From Acidobacteriota bacterium (lineage in GTDB: Bacteria; Acidobacteriota; Terriglobia; 20CM-2-55-15), in contig JAHFTY010000010.1 in the NCBI GenBank assembly GCA_023265365.1, positions 4,885 to 45,349 of the forward strand: a stretch of 40,465 nucleotides of DNA, in the 5' to 3' direction. Position 1 is the stretch's first letter, and each line of letters opens with the position of its first letter. Positions 8,938 through 18,496 of this stretch are shown piece after piece. The position numbers and the translations under genes were made by a program. The notes below the pieces were generated by a model that was not told where the DNA came from, did not search any database, and worked only from the letters and a program-made list of their open reading frames with translations.

Positions 8938-8948
8938 ATCCGCGGTTC

Positions 8949-8954
8949 TATAAT
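8949..8954 (+). promoter_or_regulatory. perfect -10 hexamer TATAAT upstream of lysA
   Basis: TATAATGCGCCATG; the start codon lies only 5 nt after the hexamer. No strong -35. Confidence 0.45.
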
Positions 8955-8959
8955 GCGCC

Positions 8960-10195
8960 ATGCATTTCTTCGATTATCGCGTCGGCGAGTTGCACTGCGA
9001 GGAAGTTCCCCTTCACCGCATTGCCGATGAAGTCGGCACACCCGCTTATGTTTATAGCCTTCGAACGCTTGAGCGTCATGTTCGCGTTTTCGACGAGGCT
9101 TTCGAATCCGCCCCTCATCTGATCTGCTACGCCGTCAAAGCCAACTCCAATATCGGTATCCTGCGCCGGTTCGCCTCGTGGGGAACGGGCTTCGACATCG
9201 TCTCCGGAGGAGAGTTGTTTCGCGTTCTCCGGTCCGGCGGCGCGGCCGAAAAGGTCATTTTTTCCGGAGTCGGCAAAACGGCGGACGAGGTTCGGTACGC
9301 CCTCGAATCCGGCATCCTCTTTTTCAACGTTGAATCGAATGGCGAACTCGACGTGATTCAGGAAGTCGCCAGCTCCGTGGGGAAACGCGCGCGCATTTCG
9401 ATCCGAACGAATCCGAACGTCGATCCCAGGACCCATCCCTATATTTCGACCGGTCTGAAGAAAAACAAGTTCGGGGTCGCGCTGGAAGAAGCCGGACAGC
9501 TCTATGAGCGCGTCCGAACGATGCCCAACTTGGAGGTCGTTGGCGTGTCCTGCCACATCGGTTCGCAGATTACGGATCTTGAACCCTTTAAAGAGGCGCT
9601 CCAGGCTCTGCGCACGTTTGTTGTAACGCTTAAGTCGAGCGGTATCACCCTGCAGTACCTGGATTTCGGTGGAGGACTGGGAATCAGCTATCGGGGCGAG
9701 GAGCCGCCTTCGCCGTTGAATTACGCCTCCGTGGTGATTGAAGCGACACGCGATCTCGGCCTGACACTCATTCTGGAGCCCGGGCGCGTCATTGTGGGGA
9801 ATGCGGGGGTGCTGGTGACGCGGGTGCTGTTAAAGAAGGACCAGGGCGGAAAAAACTTCGTCATTATTGACGCGGGGATGAACGATCTCATCCGCCCTGC
9901 GCTTTACGGCTCCCATCATGAAATCTGGCCTGTGCGCGAAACGACCGAACGCGAGGTTGCCGATGTGGTCGGGCCGGTCTGCGAATCCGCCGACTTCATT
10001 GCCCAGGAGCGCGAAGTCCCGGTCGTTCATCGGGGCGACCTGGTCGCGGTGATGAGCGCGGGCGCCTACGGTTTCAGCCTCTCTTCCAATTACAACTCGC
10101 GGCCGCGCGTGGCTGAGGTCCTGGTCGAGGGAGACCGCTACTCCGTCATCAGAAGACGCGAGACCTACGACGACCTGGTTCGCCTCGAACAGTAA
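8960..10195 (+). CDS. lysA: diaminopimelate decarboxylase
   Basis: PLP fold type III motifs: CYAVKANSN, GTGFDIVSGGE, HIGSQITDLEPF, DFGGGLGISY, EPGRVIVGNAG, CESADFIAQER, GAYGFSLSSNYNSRPRVAEVLV. Confidence 0.95.
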   Translation: MHFFDYRVGELHCEEVPLHRIADEVGTPAYVYSLRTLERHVRVFDEAFESAPHLICYAVKANSNIGILRRFASWGTGFDIVSGGELFRVLRSGGAAEKVIFSGVGKTADEVRYALESGILFFNVESNGELDVIQEVASSVGKRARISIRTNPNVDPRTHPYISTGLKKNKFGVALEEAGQLYERVRTMPNLEVVGVSCHIGSQITDLEPFKEALQALRTFVVTLKSSGITLQYLDFGGGLGISYRGEEPPSPLNYASVVIEATRDLGLTLILEPGRVIVGNAGVLVTRVLLKKDQGGKNFVIIDAGMNDLIRPALYGSHHEIWPVRETTEREVADVVGPVCESADFIAQEREVPVVHRGDLVAVMSAGAYGFSLSSNYNSRPRVAEVLVEGDRYSVIRRRETYDDLVRLEQ

Positions 10196-10289
10196 CCGAT
10201 TCTTAATTTGCCGCTCCATTCCGCGACAGGTAAGATTTAATCGCTTTTGAACGTATGGGTGGGATCTAACAGCTTGTCTGGAGGTTTAC

Positions 10290-13200
10290 ATGAAACGGAT
10301 TTTCACACTGCTCTTCTTCCTATGTCTGACACGATGTCCGGACATCTTTGCACAGGCTGCTGGTTTCGGAAATATCTCCGGCGTCGTCCATGACGCGACG
10401 GGCGCGCGAGTTCCGGGAGCCAGCGTAACGATTACCAACGAATCGAAGGGAATCGTCCGAAACCTCATTTCCAACGAAGTGGGACTGTTTTCGGCGCCCG
10501 CTCTTGTACCGGCGTCCGGTTACGCGGTGACGGTGAAACTGACCGGATTTTCCGACTACAACGCAAAGAACATTGACCTGCAGGTCGGTCAGGAGATCAG
10601 CCTGGATATCGAACTCGGCGTCGCCGGCGCAACGACCGAATTGAGCGTGGTTTCCGAAGCGCCAATCGTCGACACGTCCAAGGTTGACGTTTCACAGGTC
10701 GTCAACAGCACGCAGATCCAGGAACTGCCAATCAATGGCCGCCGCGTCGACTCCTTTGTTTTGCTGACGCCGGCCGTGGTTCCCGACGGCACATTTGGAT
10801 TGTTGAGCTTCCGCGGAATTGCGGGAGGCAACTCCTTCCTCACGGACGGAAACGACACGACCAATCAGTTTTACAACGAGAATGCGGGACGCACCCGCAT
10901 CTCTTCGCAGATCTCGCAGGATGCGGTTCAGGAGTTTCAGGTGCTGACCAACGGATACTCTGCCGAATTCGGCCGGGCTTCCGGGGGCGTGGTGAACACC
11001 GTTACCCGCAGCGGAGGCAACACCGTTCACGGCACCGGTTACTGGTTCTTCCGCAATCAATCCCTCAATGCCCGCGACCGCTACGCAACGGTCAATCCGG
11101 ACGAGAAACGCAATCAATTCGGCGGAAGTGTTGGCGGACCGGTTGCGAAGGACAAGTTGTTCTACTTCTTCAACGTCGAGTTCACGCGAAGGAATTTCCC
11201 GCTCGTTAACCGCCTCATCAATCCTCAGTTTTTTGATGGAAACGGTAATTTCCTCCAGACGTGCGCCGCGCCGGCCACCGCCGCCCAATGCGAAGCGGCA
11301 CGGCGATTCCTCGATCGGCAGTTCCAGACTCTTCCTCGAACGGCAAACTCCGAATTGGGTTTTGGAAAAGTCGATTGGCTGGCCGACGAGCGCAACACCG
11401 TCAGCCTGAGCTTCAACGGTTTGCGATGGCTTTCTCCCAACGGAATTCAGACCCAGGCGGTTCTGACGAATGGAAACGGCATCGGTAACAACGCCAATTC
11501 CACCGTGCGAACCCGATATGGGCGCGCATCCTGGACCAATATTGTGACGAACAGCATTGTGAATGAACTTCGTTTTGGCTGGTTCAAGGACCGGCTCTAC
11601 GACTACGTGAATCCCGATCTGATTCCGGCCCAGACCGGGACCGTCGGTCTTTCGGTCGCCGGACAGTCGAATCTGGGGACGGCCACCGACTACCCGCGTT
11701 TGAATCCGAGCGAGCAGCGATTCCAGATTGCCGACAGCATGAGCTGGACCCGCGGATCGCACAACATGAAGTTCGGGTGGGACGTCGCCACCACGCAGGA
11801 CTACCTCGATATTCTGCGCAACCGCGCAGGGTCGTACTCCTACGGCACCTGGACCAACTTCGCGCTGGATCTCACCGGCAACACCACCGGCACGAAACGG
11901 TGGCAGTCGTTCTCACAGACGATCGGAAACCCGATCCTCGATTTCCGCACGTCGGATTACGCGTTCTTTGGGCAAGACCAGTTCCGCGCGACGAGCAAGT
12001 TGACCCTCAATTTCGGTCTCCGCTACGACTACAGCGACCTGCCTCAGCCGAAGGTCGTCAATGCCAACTATCCTCAGACGGCGAAGATCCACAAGCCGAA
12101 CAAGAACTTCGCTCCCCGCTTTGGGTTTGCCTACTCCGTGGCCGACAAGACGGTCTTACGCGGCGGGTACGGAATGTTTTACGCGAGGTTCCAGGGCGCT
12201 CTGGTTCAAACGCTCTTCCTTGCCAACGGCGTGTATCAACCCGCTGTTTCGCTTAGCGGCGCAAACGCGTCCGATCTGGCGGCCGGCCCGGTTTTTCCGA
12301 ACAGGCTGCCGCTGAATGCAGCGAACCTGCCAACGGGCAGCGTGGACATCACGTTCGCTTCGCCGGATTTCCGCAACCCATATACGCAGCAGGCGGATCT
12401 GGCGGTCGAGCGGCAACTGACGGGCAGCACGTCGCTCACGCTGAATTACATCTGGAGCCGTGGCGTTCAGATCACGACAAACCGAGACGTGAATATCGGC
12501 GCTCCGGGACCGACGGTCACCTATCGAGTCAACGATGCGAGCGGTAACCAGGTGGGTTCCTACACGACCGAAACCTATCGACTGGCGAATCGCGTCGATA
12601 CCCGCTATCGCCGCGTGATTCAGGTCGAAAATGGCGGCCGCAGCTATTACGACGCTCTTGCGGCCCAGTTGAAAAAACGCATGTCCAAAGGTGTCGAAGC
12701 TTCGGTTGCATACACGTATTCCCACGCCATCGATACGGCGAACATGGGCGGCGGAAGCAATGCGTTGTTCTTCGACACCCTTCGGTCGACAGCGAATGGA
12801 AGCTACAGTCAGGATAAAGGCTCGTCGAGTCTGGATCAGCGTCATCGTCTGGTATTCACGAGCATCCTTCAGCCGACGTTCTCCCACAACGACTCGGCCG
12901 CTGCGAAATTCCTCATCAACAACTGGCAACTGACGCAGATCACCACCGCAGCCTCGCCTCAGCCGGCAACCACGACGATCCGCGTCGTGACTTCGCCGTT
13001 TGCCGGGGCAGCCTTTACCACCACGCTCAACGGTTTTGGAGGAAGCAACCGTATTCCCTTCGAGCCGTTCTCCAATCTGGACATCGATAGGGTGTTCCGA
13101 ACGGACGCCCGGATCAGCAAGCTCCTGCCGTTCAACGACCAGGTGAAGTTGTACGTGAACTTCGAAGCGTTCAATGTGTTCAACCATGTTTCCAATACTT

Positions 13201-13346
13201 TTGTGAACACGGAGAAATACTCGGCAGGCAACAACACTCTCGTTCTCACGCCGAGCAACGGTCTCGGTGTCGGCAACCAGTCCCAGGGATTCCCCGACGG
13301 CACCAACGCCCGCCGCGCCCAATTCAGCATGCGGCTGGTTTTCTAG
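10290..13346 (+). CDS. TonB-dependent receptor with N-terminal carboxypeptidase-regulatory-like domain (Oar-like)
   Basis: Signal peptide, ISGVVHDATGARVPGASVTITNE, plug (IQELPINGRRVDSFVLLTPAVVPDG), VQEFQVLTNGYSAEFGRASGGVVNTVTRSGGN, C-terminal RAQFSMRLVF. Confidence 0.92.
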   Translation: MKRIFTLLFFLCLTRCPDIFAQAAGFGNISGVVHDATGARVPGASVTITNESKGIVRNLISNEVGLFSAPALVPASGYAVTVKLTGFSDYNAKNIDLQVGQEISLDIELGVAGATTELSVVSEAPIVDTSKVDVSQVVNSTQIQELPINGRRVDSFVLLTPAVVPDGTFGLLSFRGIAGGNSFLTDGNDTTNQFYNENAGRTRISSQISQDAVQEFQVLTNGYSAEFGRASGGVVNTVTRSGGNTVHGTGYWFFRNQSLNARDRYATVNPDEKRNQFGGSVGGPVAKDKLFYFFNVEFTRRNFPLVNRLINPQFFDGNGNFLQTCAAPATAAQCEAARRFLDRQFQTLPRTANSELGFGKVDWLADERNTVSLSFNGLRWLSPNGIQTQAVLTNGNGIGNNANSTVRTRYGRASWTNIVTNSIVNELRFGWFKDRLYDYVNPDLIPAQTGTVGLSVAGQSNLGTATDYPRLNPSEQRFQIADSMSWTRGSHNMKFGWDVATTQDYLDILRNRAGSYSYGTWTNFALDLTGNTTGTKRWQSFSQTIGNPILDFRTSDYAFFGQDQFRATSKLTLNFGLRYDYSDLPQPKVVNANYPQTAKIHKPNKNFAPRFGFAYSVADKTVLRGGYGMFYARFQGALVQTLFLANGVYQPAVSLSGANASDLAAGPVFPNRLPLNAANLPTGSVDITFASPDFRNPYTQQADLAVERQLTGSTSLTLNYIWSRGVQITTNRDVNIGAPGPTVTYRVNDASGNQVGSYTTETYRLANRVDTRYRRVIQVENGGRSYYDALAAQLKKRMSKGVEASVAYTYSHAIDTANMGGGSNALFFDTLRSTANGSYSQDKGSSSLDQRHRLVFTSILQPTFSHNDSAAAKFLINNWQLTQITTAASPQPATTTIRVVTSPFAGAAFTTTLNGFGGSNRIPFEPFSNLDIDRVFRTDARISKLLPFNDQVKLYVNFEAFNVFNHVSNTFVNTEKYSAGNNTLVLTPSNGLGVGNQSQGFPDGTNARRAQFSMRLVF

Positions 13347-13352
13347 AACGAT

Positions 13353-13390
13353 TTCGTGACGCGCCGGCTCGATCGCCGGCTCGTCGCGAA
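13353..13390. terminator. probable bidirectional terminator between convergent genes
   Basis: TTCGTGACG-C-GCCGGC-TCGATC-GCCGGC-T-CGTCGCGAA inverted repeat between the convergent stops at 13346 and 13409. Confidence 0.65.
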
Positions 13391-13408
13391 GCCCTTGTCT
13401 GCTTGCTG

Positions 13409-14242
13409 TTACTTCTGAATTCCAAGAGCTGTAAGAGCCGATTGGACTGAGCGGAGAAGGCGGGAAGACTCGTCCCGCAGGGATCCGCGGAACGCAATGG
13501 TCCCATTGGCGTCGACAACGACGATATCGCCGGCTTTGCCGCCCAGAAGTTGCGAGCCCTGATTCACCGCCGAAGGAAAAGTGGTATTGGCAGGTTTGAC
13601 TTCCCGGTCCTCGGAGATTCCCAGAACGCGTATTTTCGTATTCGCGCTAACAGACTTGTAGACCCGTTCAAGGTTCGCCGCAGTTTGCGGATCTTTGGAA
13701 TCCCACACACCGAAGATCAGAACATATCCCCGGTAATCGTTCAGCGTGCGCGAATACCCTGCCAGGTCGGTGACCAGAAATTCGGGAGCCTGCCTGTCGG
13801 CCTGACGCGCCTCGCGCGGAACACTCGACGGCCGGTCCGGCACAGTTGCTTCGGGTTTGGCCCGGCCGGTGACCGCGCCGGGATTCTGGATTTTGGGGGA
13901 TGTTGCGGGCTCGGGCGCAGGAATCTTGGATGTCATCGCCGGCGGAGCAGGAGTGCCCGGCGTCGAGGCCGGTTGACGAACCTGCGCGACGATCAGAAGG
14001 AGCGCTGCGGCGATCGCTGTTCCGAAAGCTCCAATCAGGACCGGCGAACGCCGCCGTTTTGGGCTTCGGGCGATGGCGAGGTCATATTCGAAGACCTGTT
14101 TCACCATGGGGTCGATCGCTCTCAGGCTCTCGATCTGTTCCCGGCAATGGGCGCAGACGGCCAGGTGGCCTTGGGCGAGCCGGTCGTCTTCGAAGGCCAG
14201 GCGTTCGAGGTTTTCTTCGATCCAATGACAGTCGACGTTCAT
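13409..14242 (-). CDS. zinc-finger anti-sigma factor fused to a thioredoxin-like (AhpC/TlpA-like) domain lacking CXXC
   Basis: N-terminal HLAVCAHC zinc-finger motif, TM (VLIGAFGTAIAAALLLIVAQV), Pro-rich linker, C-terminal QAPEFLVTDLAGYSRTLNDYRGYVLIFGVWDSKDPQ...GDIVVVDANGTIAFRGSL. Confidence 0.75.
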   Translation of the reverse strand: MNVDCHWIEENLERLAFEDDRLAQGHLAVCAHCREQIESLRAIDPMVKQVFEYDLAIARSPKRRRSPVLIGAFGTAIAAALLLIVAQVRQPASTPGTPAPPAMTSKIPAPEPATSPKIQNPGAVTGRAKPEATVPDRPSSVPREARQADRQAPEFLVTDLAGYSRTLNDYRGYVLIFGVWDSKDPQTAANLERVYKSVSANTKIRVLGISEDREVKPANTTFPSAVNQGSQLLGGKAGDIVVVDANGTIAFRGSLRDESSRLLRSVQSALTALGIQK

Positions 14243-14793
14243 CTTCTTTTTTTCGTCCGGAGCGTTGCGTTCAGCCGTTTGCGGGCATAGAAGATCCGCG
14301 ATTTCACGGTGCCTTCCGGAATTTCCAGAACAGCCGCAATTTCGGGGACCGTCATGCCGTCGACGGCGAGCATCATGAGCGGCAGCCGAAACTCGTCCGG
14401 CAGCCGCTTCACGTGTTTGCGCACGTCCAGCATCCTTTCTCGATCAAATTCGCGCAGCGGGTCGGGCGGATCGTATTCGTGGATGGTCCCATCGTCGGAC
14501 GGAAATTCCATGTCGCCAAAGAAGACCCATCGCTTCAGACGTCGAGCCACGCTGCGATGATGGTTGATCGCGACCCGTACCACGATCCGCGACAGCCAGA
14601 TGCGCAGCGGACAGTCACCTCGAAACCCCTTCATGCCTCGATAACCGCGCAGGAGAGCTTCCTGAACGACGTCCTCGGCATCGCTCGGATTCCGGGTGGA
14701 CGCCACCGCGATCTGAAGCAGGAACGGACGGCATTCGCGTGCGGCCGCTTCGAAGTCGATTTCTTCGCCTGCCCTCTTGGCTACGGGAGTCAC
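14239..14793 (-). CDS. ECF-type RNA polymerase sigma factor (RpoE-like)
   Basis: NPSDAEDVVQEALLRGYRGMKGFRGDCPLRIWLSRIVVRVAINHHRS and LPLMMLAVDGMTVPEIAAVLEIPEGTVKSRIFYARKRL; overlaps the anti-sigma start by 4 nt. Confidence 0.93.
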   Translation of the reverse strand: MTPVAKRAGEEIDFEAAARECRPFLLQIAVASTRNPSDAEDVVQEALLRGYRGMKGFRGDCPLRIWLSRIVVRVAINHHRSVARRLKRWVFFGDMEFPSDDGTIHEYDPPDPLREFDRERMLDVRKHVKRLPDEFRLPLMMLAVDGMTVPEIAAVLEIPEGTVKSRIFYARKRLNATLRTKKRR

Positions 14794-14843
14794 CCGGCCA
14801 TCGTTGTCTGTTGGTAGGACACTGTCAAGTGGGTACTGGTTCA

Positions 14844-14918
14844 GACAAATTCGGTGTCAGGCACCACTGACACCTTTAGGAGCAAGTGGTGTCAGTGGTG
14901 CCTGACACCGAATTTGTC
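14844..14918. repeat. REPIN-like perfect inverted repeat (31-nt arms, 13-nt spacer)
   Basis: GACAAATTCGGTGTCAGGCACCACTGACACC / TTTAGGAGCAAGT / GGTGTCAGTGGTGCCTGACACCGAATTTGTC; each arm also contains its own GGTGTCAG-N6-CTGACACC hairpin. Confidence 0.9.
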
Positions 14919-16872
14919 ATGGTTTGGCGACTTTACCCTTCAGATCGTCGATTTTCTTCTTAACTTTCGCGATTTCTTCAGGGTCCGTGCTCAGCTGAAC
15001 CGACTTGGTCCAGGCTGCTTTGGCCTCTTCGAGGCGCTTGGTCTTGAAGTAGAGATCGCCCATGTGATCGTTGACGGTCGGGTCTGTCGCGGCGAACCGG
15101 AGCGCTTTCTTCAGGTATTCTTCGGCAAGGTCCAGCTTGTTTTGGCGGAAATAGGCCCAGCCCAGGCTGTCCAGATAGGCTCCGTTGGTGGGGTCGGTTT
15201 TGAGGGCTTTTTCGATCATGTTCACGGCTTCGTCGAGCTTCACGCCGCGATCGGCGAGCATGTAGCCGAGATAGTTGAGAACGGCAGGATTATCGTTCTC
15301 GAGATCGAGGGCTTTTCGGAAGGCTTTCTCGGCTTCGGTGAACTTCTTCTGTTTTTCGTAGATGGAACCCTGCTGGAACCAGGCGTTCGACTCCTGCGGA
15401 AACTGTTTCACGATCGTGTCCGCGACCGTCTGCGCCTCGTCAAACTTCCGGGCCCGCAGGTAGACGTTCGCCATCGAACCGAGAACGTCCATGTCCTGTT
15501 CGGTGCCCTTCGTCATTTCCTTCAGCGAGCGAATCGCTTCGTCGACGCGGCCTTTCTCGGCAATCATGTCCGCGTGAACCAGTTTCAACGGCACGGAATT
15601 GGGACTTTCCTTCAGGGCCTGTTCGCAATACGCAATGGCGCGGTCCAGGTTCCTGGCGGATCGATAGGCGTCGACGATGCTTTTGTCGATGATCCCGTCG
15701 GTGTTCGGCGTGATGGCTTTCAGGGCTTCGAGCGCCTTGATCTCTTCATCGTATTTGCCGAGAGAGTCATTCATCTGCGCCTGATGGCGGAGGAACATCC
15801 TGCGATTCTGTTTTTCGGATTCGGTGTATCGGCCGTTTGAATGCTCGGTTCTTTTCAGGATGTCGGTGGTGCGCTGGTTGGCCTCTTCGATCATCCCCTC
15901 TTCTCTTTCCAGAAGCATCATGTTGAACTGGACTTCCATGCTGTCCGGAAAATTCTTGATCGCCTGCAGCATGTACACGTGCGCCTGGGCATAACGTTTC
16001 TGTTCGCGATAGATCTGCCCCAGGCGGAGCAGGGCAAGCCCGTCGTTGGAATCGAGTTTCAACAGTTCGAGATAGAGGGCTGACGCTTCGTCGAACTTTT
16101 CGTCGAAGAACAGGGCCTGTGCCAGCGCCTTCTTCAGGTCCACATCGTCCGGTGAAAGTTCGAGAGCTTTTCGATAAGTCGCGGCGGCCTTGTCGAATTG
16201 TTCGGCGCTGGCATACGCCTGCGCCAGCGCCTCGAGAGCGCGATCGGCGTCGGTGTGTTCTTTGACGAAGGTTTCAAGGAGCGAAACCGCTTCCTTGTTG
16301 TTTCCCGCGTCCATGTGAAGGCGGGCGAGCGCGGTAACGCCGTCCCCGGAACCCGGTTCCATCCCGAGAAATTTCGTGTAGATTTCTTCGGCTTTCTTGC
16401 TGTCGTTTTTGACCTGATACAAACGACCCAGCATCAAATAGGACTGACGATCGGTCGGATCGATGCGGACGATCTCTTCGAATTCGCGGATCGCCAGATT
16501 AACAGTATCTTCCGTCACTGGTGCGCTGGCGTTCGAGTCACCGATCATGTTGGTGTAGACGGATGCGAGAATCTTGTGGGCGTCGACGTTTTCCGGATCC
16601 GCCTTGACCGCTTTCTGTGCTGCGTCGACTGCGTCGCGAACACGCTGCGACCGAAGGTAGGTGTCGGCCATCTCGGAGTAGATCAACGAGCTGTTCGGAT
16701 CCAGCTCCAGCGCCTTCTTGTACTCGTTAATCGCCTCGGTCAACTGACCCGACTCCGCGGCGATTCGTGCCTTTGAGAAGTGAAGATAGGCTTCGGCTCG
16801 CGGAGACTTGGTTTGAGCGTAGGACGGGACTGTGATCGCCACGACCAGCAGCACCAGGAGAACTTTCTTCAT
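14917..16872 (-). CDS. secreted tetratricopeptide repeat protein
   Basis: Signal peptide (MKKVLLVLLVVAITVPSYAQ) and many TPR units (e.g. LTEAINEYKKALELDPNSSLIYSEMADTYLR). Confidence 0.9.
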   Translation of the reverse strand: MKKVLLVLLVVAITVPSYAQTKSPRAEAYLHFSKARIAAESGQLTEAINEYKKALELDPNSSLIYSEMADTYLRSQRVRDAVDAAQKAVKADPENVDAHKILASVYTNMIGDSNASAPVTEDTVNLAIREFEEIVRIDPTDRQSYLMLGRLYQVKNDSKKAEEIYTKFLGMEPGSGDGVTALARLHMDAGNNKEAVSLLETFVKEHTDADRALEALAQAYASAEQFDKAAATYRKALELSPDDVDLKKALAQALFFDEKFDEASALYLELLKLDSNDGLALLRLGQIYREQKRYAQAHVYMLQAIKNFPDSMEVQFNMMLLEREEGMIEEANQRTTDILKRTEHSNGRYTESEKQNRRMFLRHQAQMNDSLGKYDEEIKALEALKAITPNTDGIIDKSIVDAYRSARNLDRAIAYCEQALKESPNSVPLKLVHADMIAEKGRVDEAIRSLKEMTKGTEQDMDVLGSMANVYLRARKFDEAQTVADTIVKQFPQESNAWFQQGSIYEKQKKFTEAEKAFRKALDLENDNPAVLNYLGYMLADRGVKLDEAVNMIEKALKTDPTNGAYLDSLGWAYFRQNKLDLAEEYLKKALRFAATDPTVNDHMGDLYFKTKRLEEAKAAWTKSVQLSTDPEEIAKVKKKIDDLKGKVAKP

Positions 16873-16929
16873 AAGCCATCCGTTGATATTTATAGACTTT
16901 GGTCATTATACATTTCGGACGAATCCGCC

Positions 16930-18483
16930 CTAATGCTTAAAGTGCCGCAGTCCCGTAAAAACCATCGCCATTCCGTGTTCATTGGCGGCTTCGATGGTCT
17001 CCGCGTCGCGCGTCGAGCCGCCGGGCTGGATGATGGCCGTGACGCCGCCTTTGGCGGCCTCATCGATTCCGTCGCGGAACGGGAAGAATGCGTCAGACCC
17101 CAGGGAGGAGCCCTTTGATGTCGGATAAGCTTTTTGGATACTGATTCTTACCGATTCCACGCGGCTCATTTGGCCCGCCCCCACACCTACGGTTCTCCCA
17201 TCCTCCGCCAAAACGATGGCATTCGATTTCACGTGTTTCGCGACGCGCCAGGCAAATTCGAGGTCGGCCCATTCCTTTTTTGTCGGTTCACGCTTTGTCA
17301 CAACGCGCGTGTTGAGACCCATGAGTTGATCGTCCGGGTTCTGAAGCAGAACGCCACCCGACACCCTCTTGATTTCGTAACGCGCCCACTCGGCACCACT
17401 CGCCATTGAGCCCGCAGAAAGAACGCGAAGGTTCTTCTTTGCACCCAGCACTTCGAGCGCCCCGGCCTCGAACTCCGGCGCGATGACCGCTTCGACAAAA
17501 AGTTTGGCCGCTTCGATCGCCGTCTCACGGTCCATCACGCGATTCAGCGCAATAATCGATCCAAAAGCAGAGACGCTGTCGGCTTCGTAAGCTTTCAGGT
17601 ATGCCTCTCTCAGCGTTTCGCCAACCGCGGTCCCACACGGATTCGTGTGCTTGATGATGCAGCACGCAGGCTGTTGGAATTCACGAATGAGATTCCAGGC
17701 CGCCTCCAGATCCACAAGGTTGTTGTAGGAAAGTTCCTTGCCCTGCAGTTGTTTCGCGGCGGCCAGACCGTGCGTGGCCTGGCCTCCCCACCTGTAGAAG
17801 GCCGCGTGCTGATGCGGATTCTCGCCGTACCTCAGGTCCGCGGCCTTTTCGAAGTCCATGAAGATGTTCGGCGGAAACACACTGTCGGGACGGCCGATCC
17901 GCGACAGGTATTGCGAAATCTGGGCGTCATACCGAGCCGTGCACAGGAACGCCTTGCGGGCGAGATCGAACAGCATGGTGCGATCGAGCACCCCATCGCC
18001 GTTTTGCAGGGCCGTCAGAACGGAATTGTAATCATCCGGTGTGGTCACGACCGCCACATCCTGGAAATTCTTGGACGCCGCACGCAGCATGGACGGCCCG
18101 CCGATGTCGATGTTCTCGATGACTTCGTCGAATTGAACGCCGGGTCTTCGTGCGGTTTCAACAAAGGGATAAAGATTGACGCAAACGAGATCGATCAGTG
18201 GCAGTTGGTGTTCCCGGACCTGGCGCATGTGTTCCGCGTTTTCGCGAATGGCCAGCAGTCCCGCCGCGATCTTCGGGTTGATGGTCTTCACGCGCCCGTC
18301 CAGGATTTCAGGGAAGCCCGTGAGGTCGGATACCTCTCGAACGGGAATGTTGTTGGACGACAGAAGTCTGGCTGTGCCGCCGGTTGAAATGAGTTCCACT
18401 TTCAAGGCGGCCAGACCGCGTGCAAATTCGACAACACCGGTCTTGTCGTGCACGCTGATCAACGCGCGTTCGATTCTCTTCAC
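16930..18483 (-). CDS. purH: bifunctional AICAR formyltransferase / IMP cyclohydrolase
   Basis: RALISVHDKTGVVEFARGLAALKVELISTGGTARLL, GGPSMLRAASKN, LRYGENPHQHAAFY, CCIIKHTNPCGTAVG, SDAFFPFRDGIDEAAKGGVTAIIQPGGS. Confidence 0.97.
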   Translation of the reverse strand: MKRIERALISVHDKTGVVEFARGLAALKVELISTGGTARLLSSNNIPVREVSDLTGFPEILDGRVKTINPKIAAGLLAIRENAEHMRQVREHQLPLIDLVCVNLYPFVETARRPGVQFDEVIENIDIGGPSMLRAASKNFQDVAVVTTPDDYNSVLTALQNGDGVLDRTMLFDLARKAFLCTARYDAQISQYLSRIGRPDSVFPPNIFMDFEKAADLRYGENPHQHAAFYRWGGQATHGLAAAKQLQGKELSYNNLVDLEAAWNLIREFQQPACCIIKHTNPCGTAVGETLREAYLKAYEADSVSAFGSIIALNRVMDRETAIEAAKLFVEAVIAPEFEAGALEVLGAKKNLRVLSAGSMASGAEWARYEIKRVSGGVLLQNPDDQLMGLNTRVVTKREPTKKEWADLEFAWRVAKHVKSNAIVLAEDGRTVGVGAGQMSRVESVRISIQKAYPTSKGSSLGSDAFFPFRDGIDEAAKGGVTAIIQPGGSTRDAETIEAANEHGMAMVFTGLRHFKH

Positions 18484-18496
18484 TCGTATTTCTCCG

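Noticed and set aside
14854-18387. Several long plus-strand ORFs opposite the TPR protein and purH
   Set aside because: Antisense shadows of clear coding genes on the minus strand; no domain signatures or ribosome-binding sites noted.
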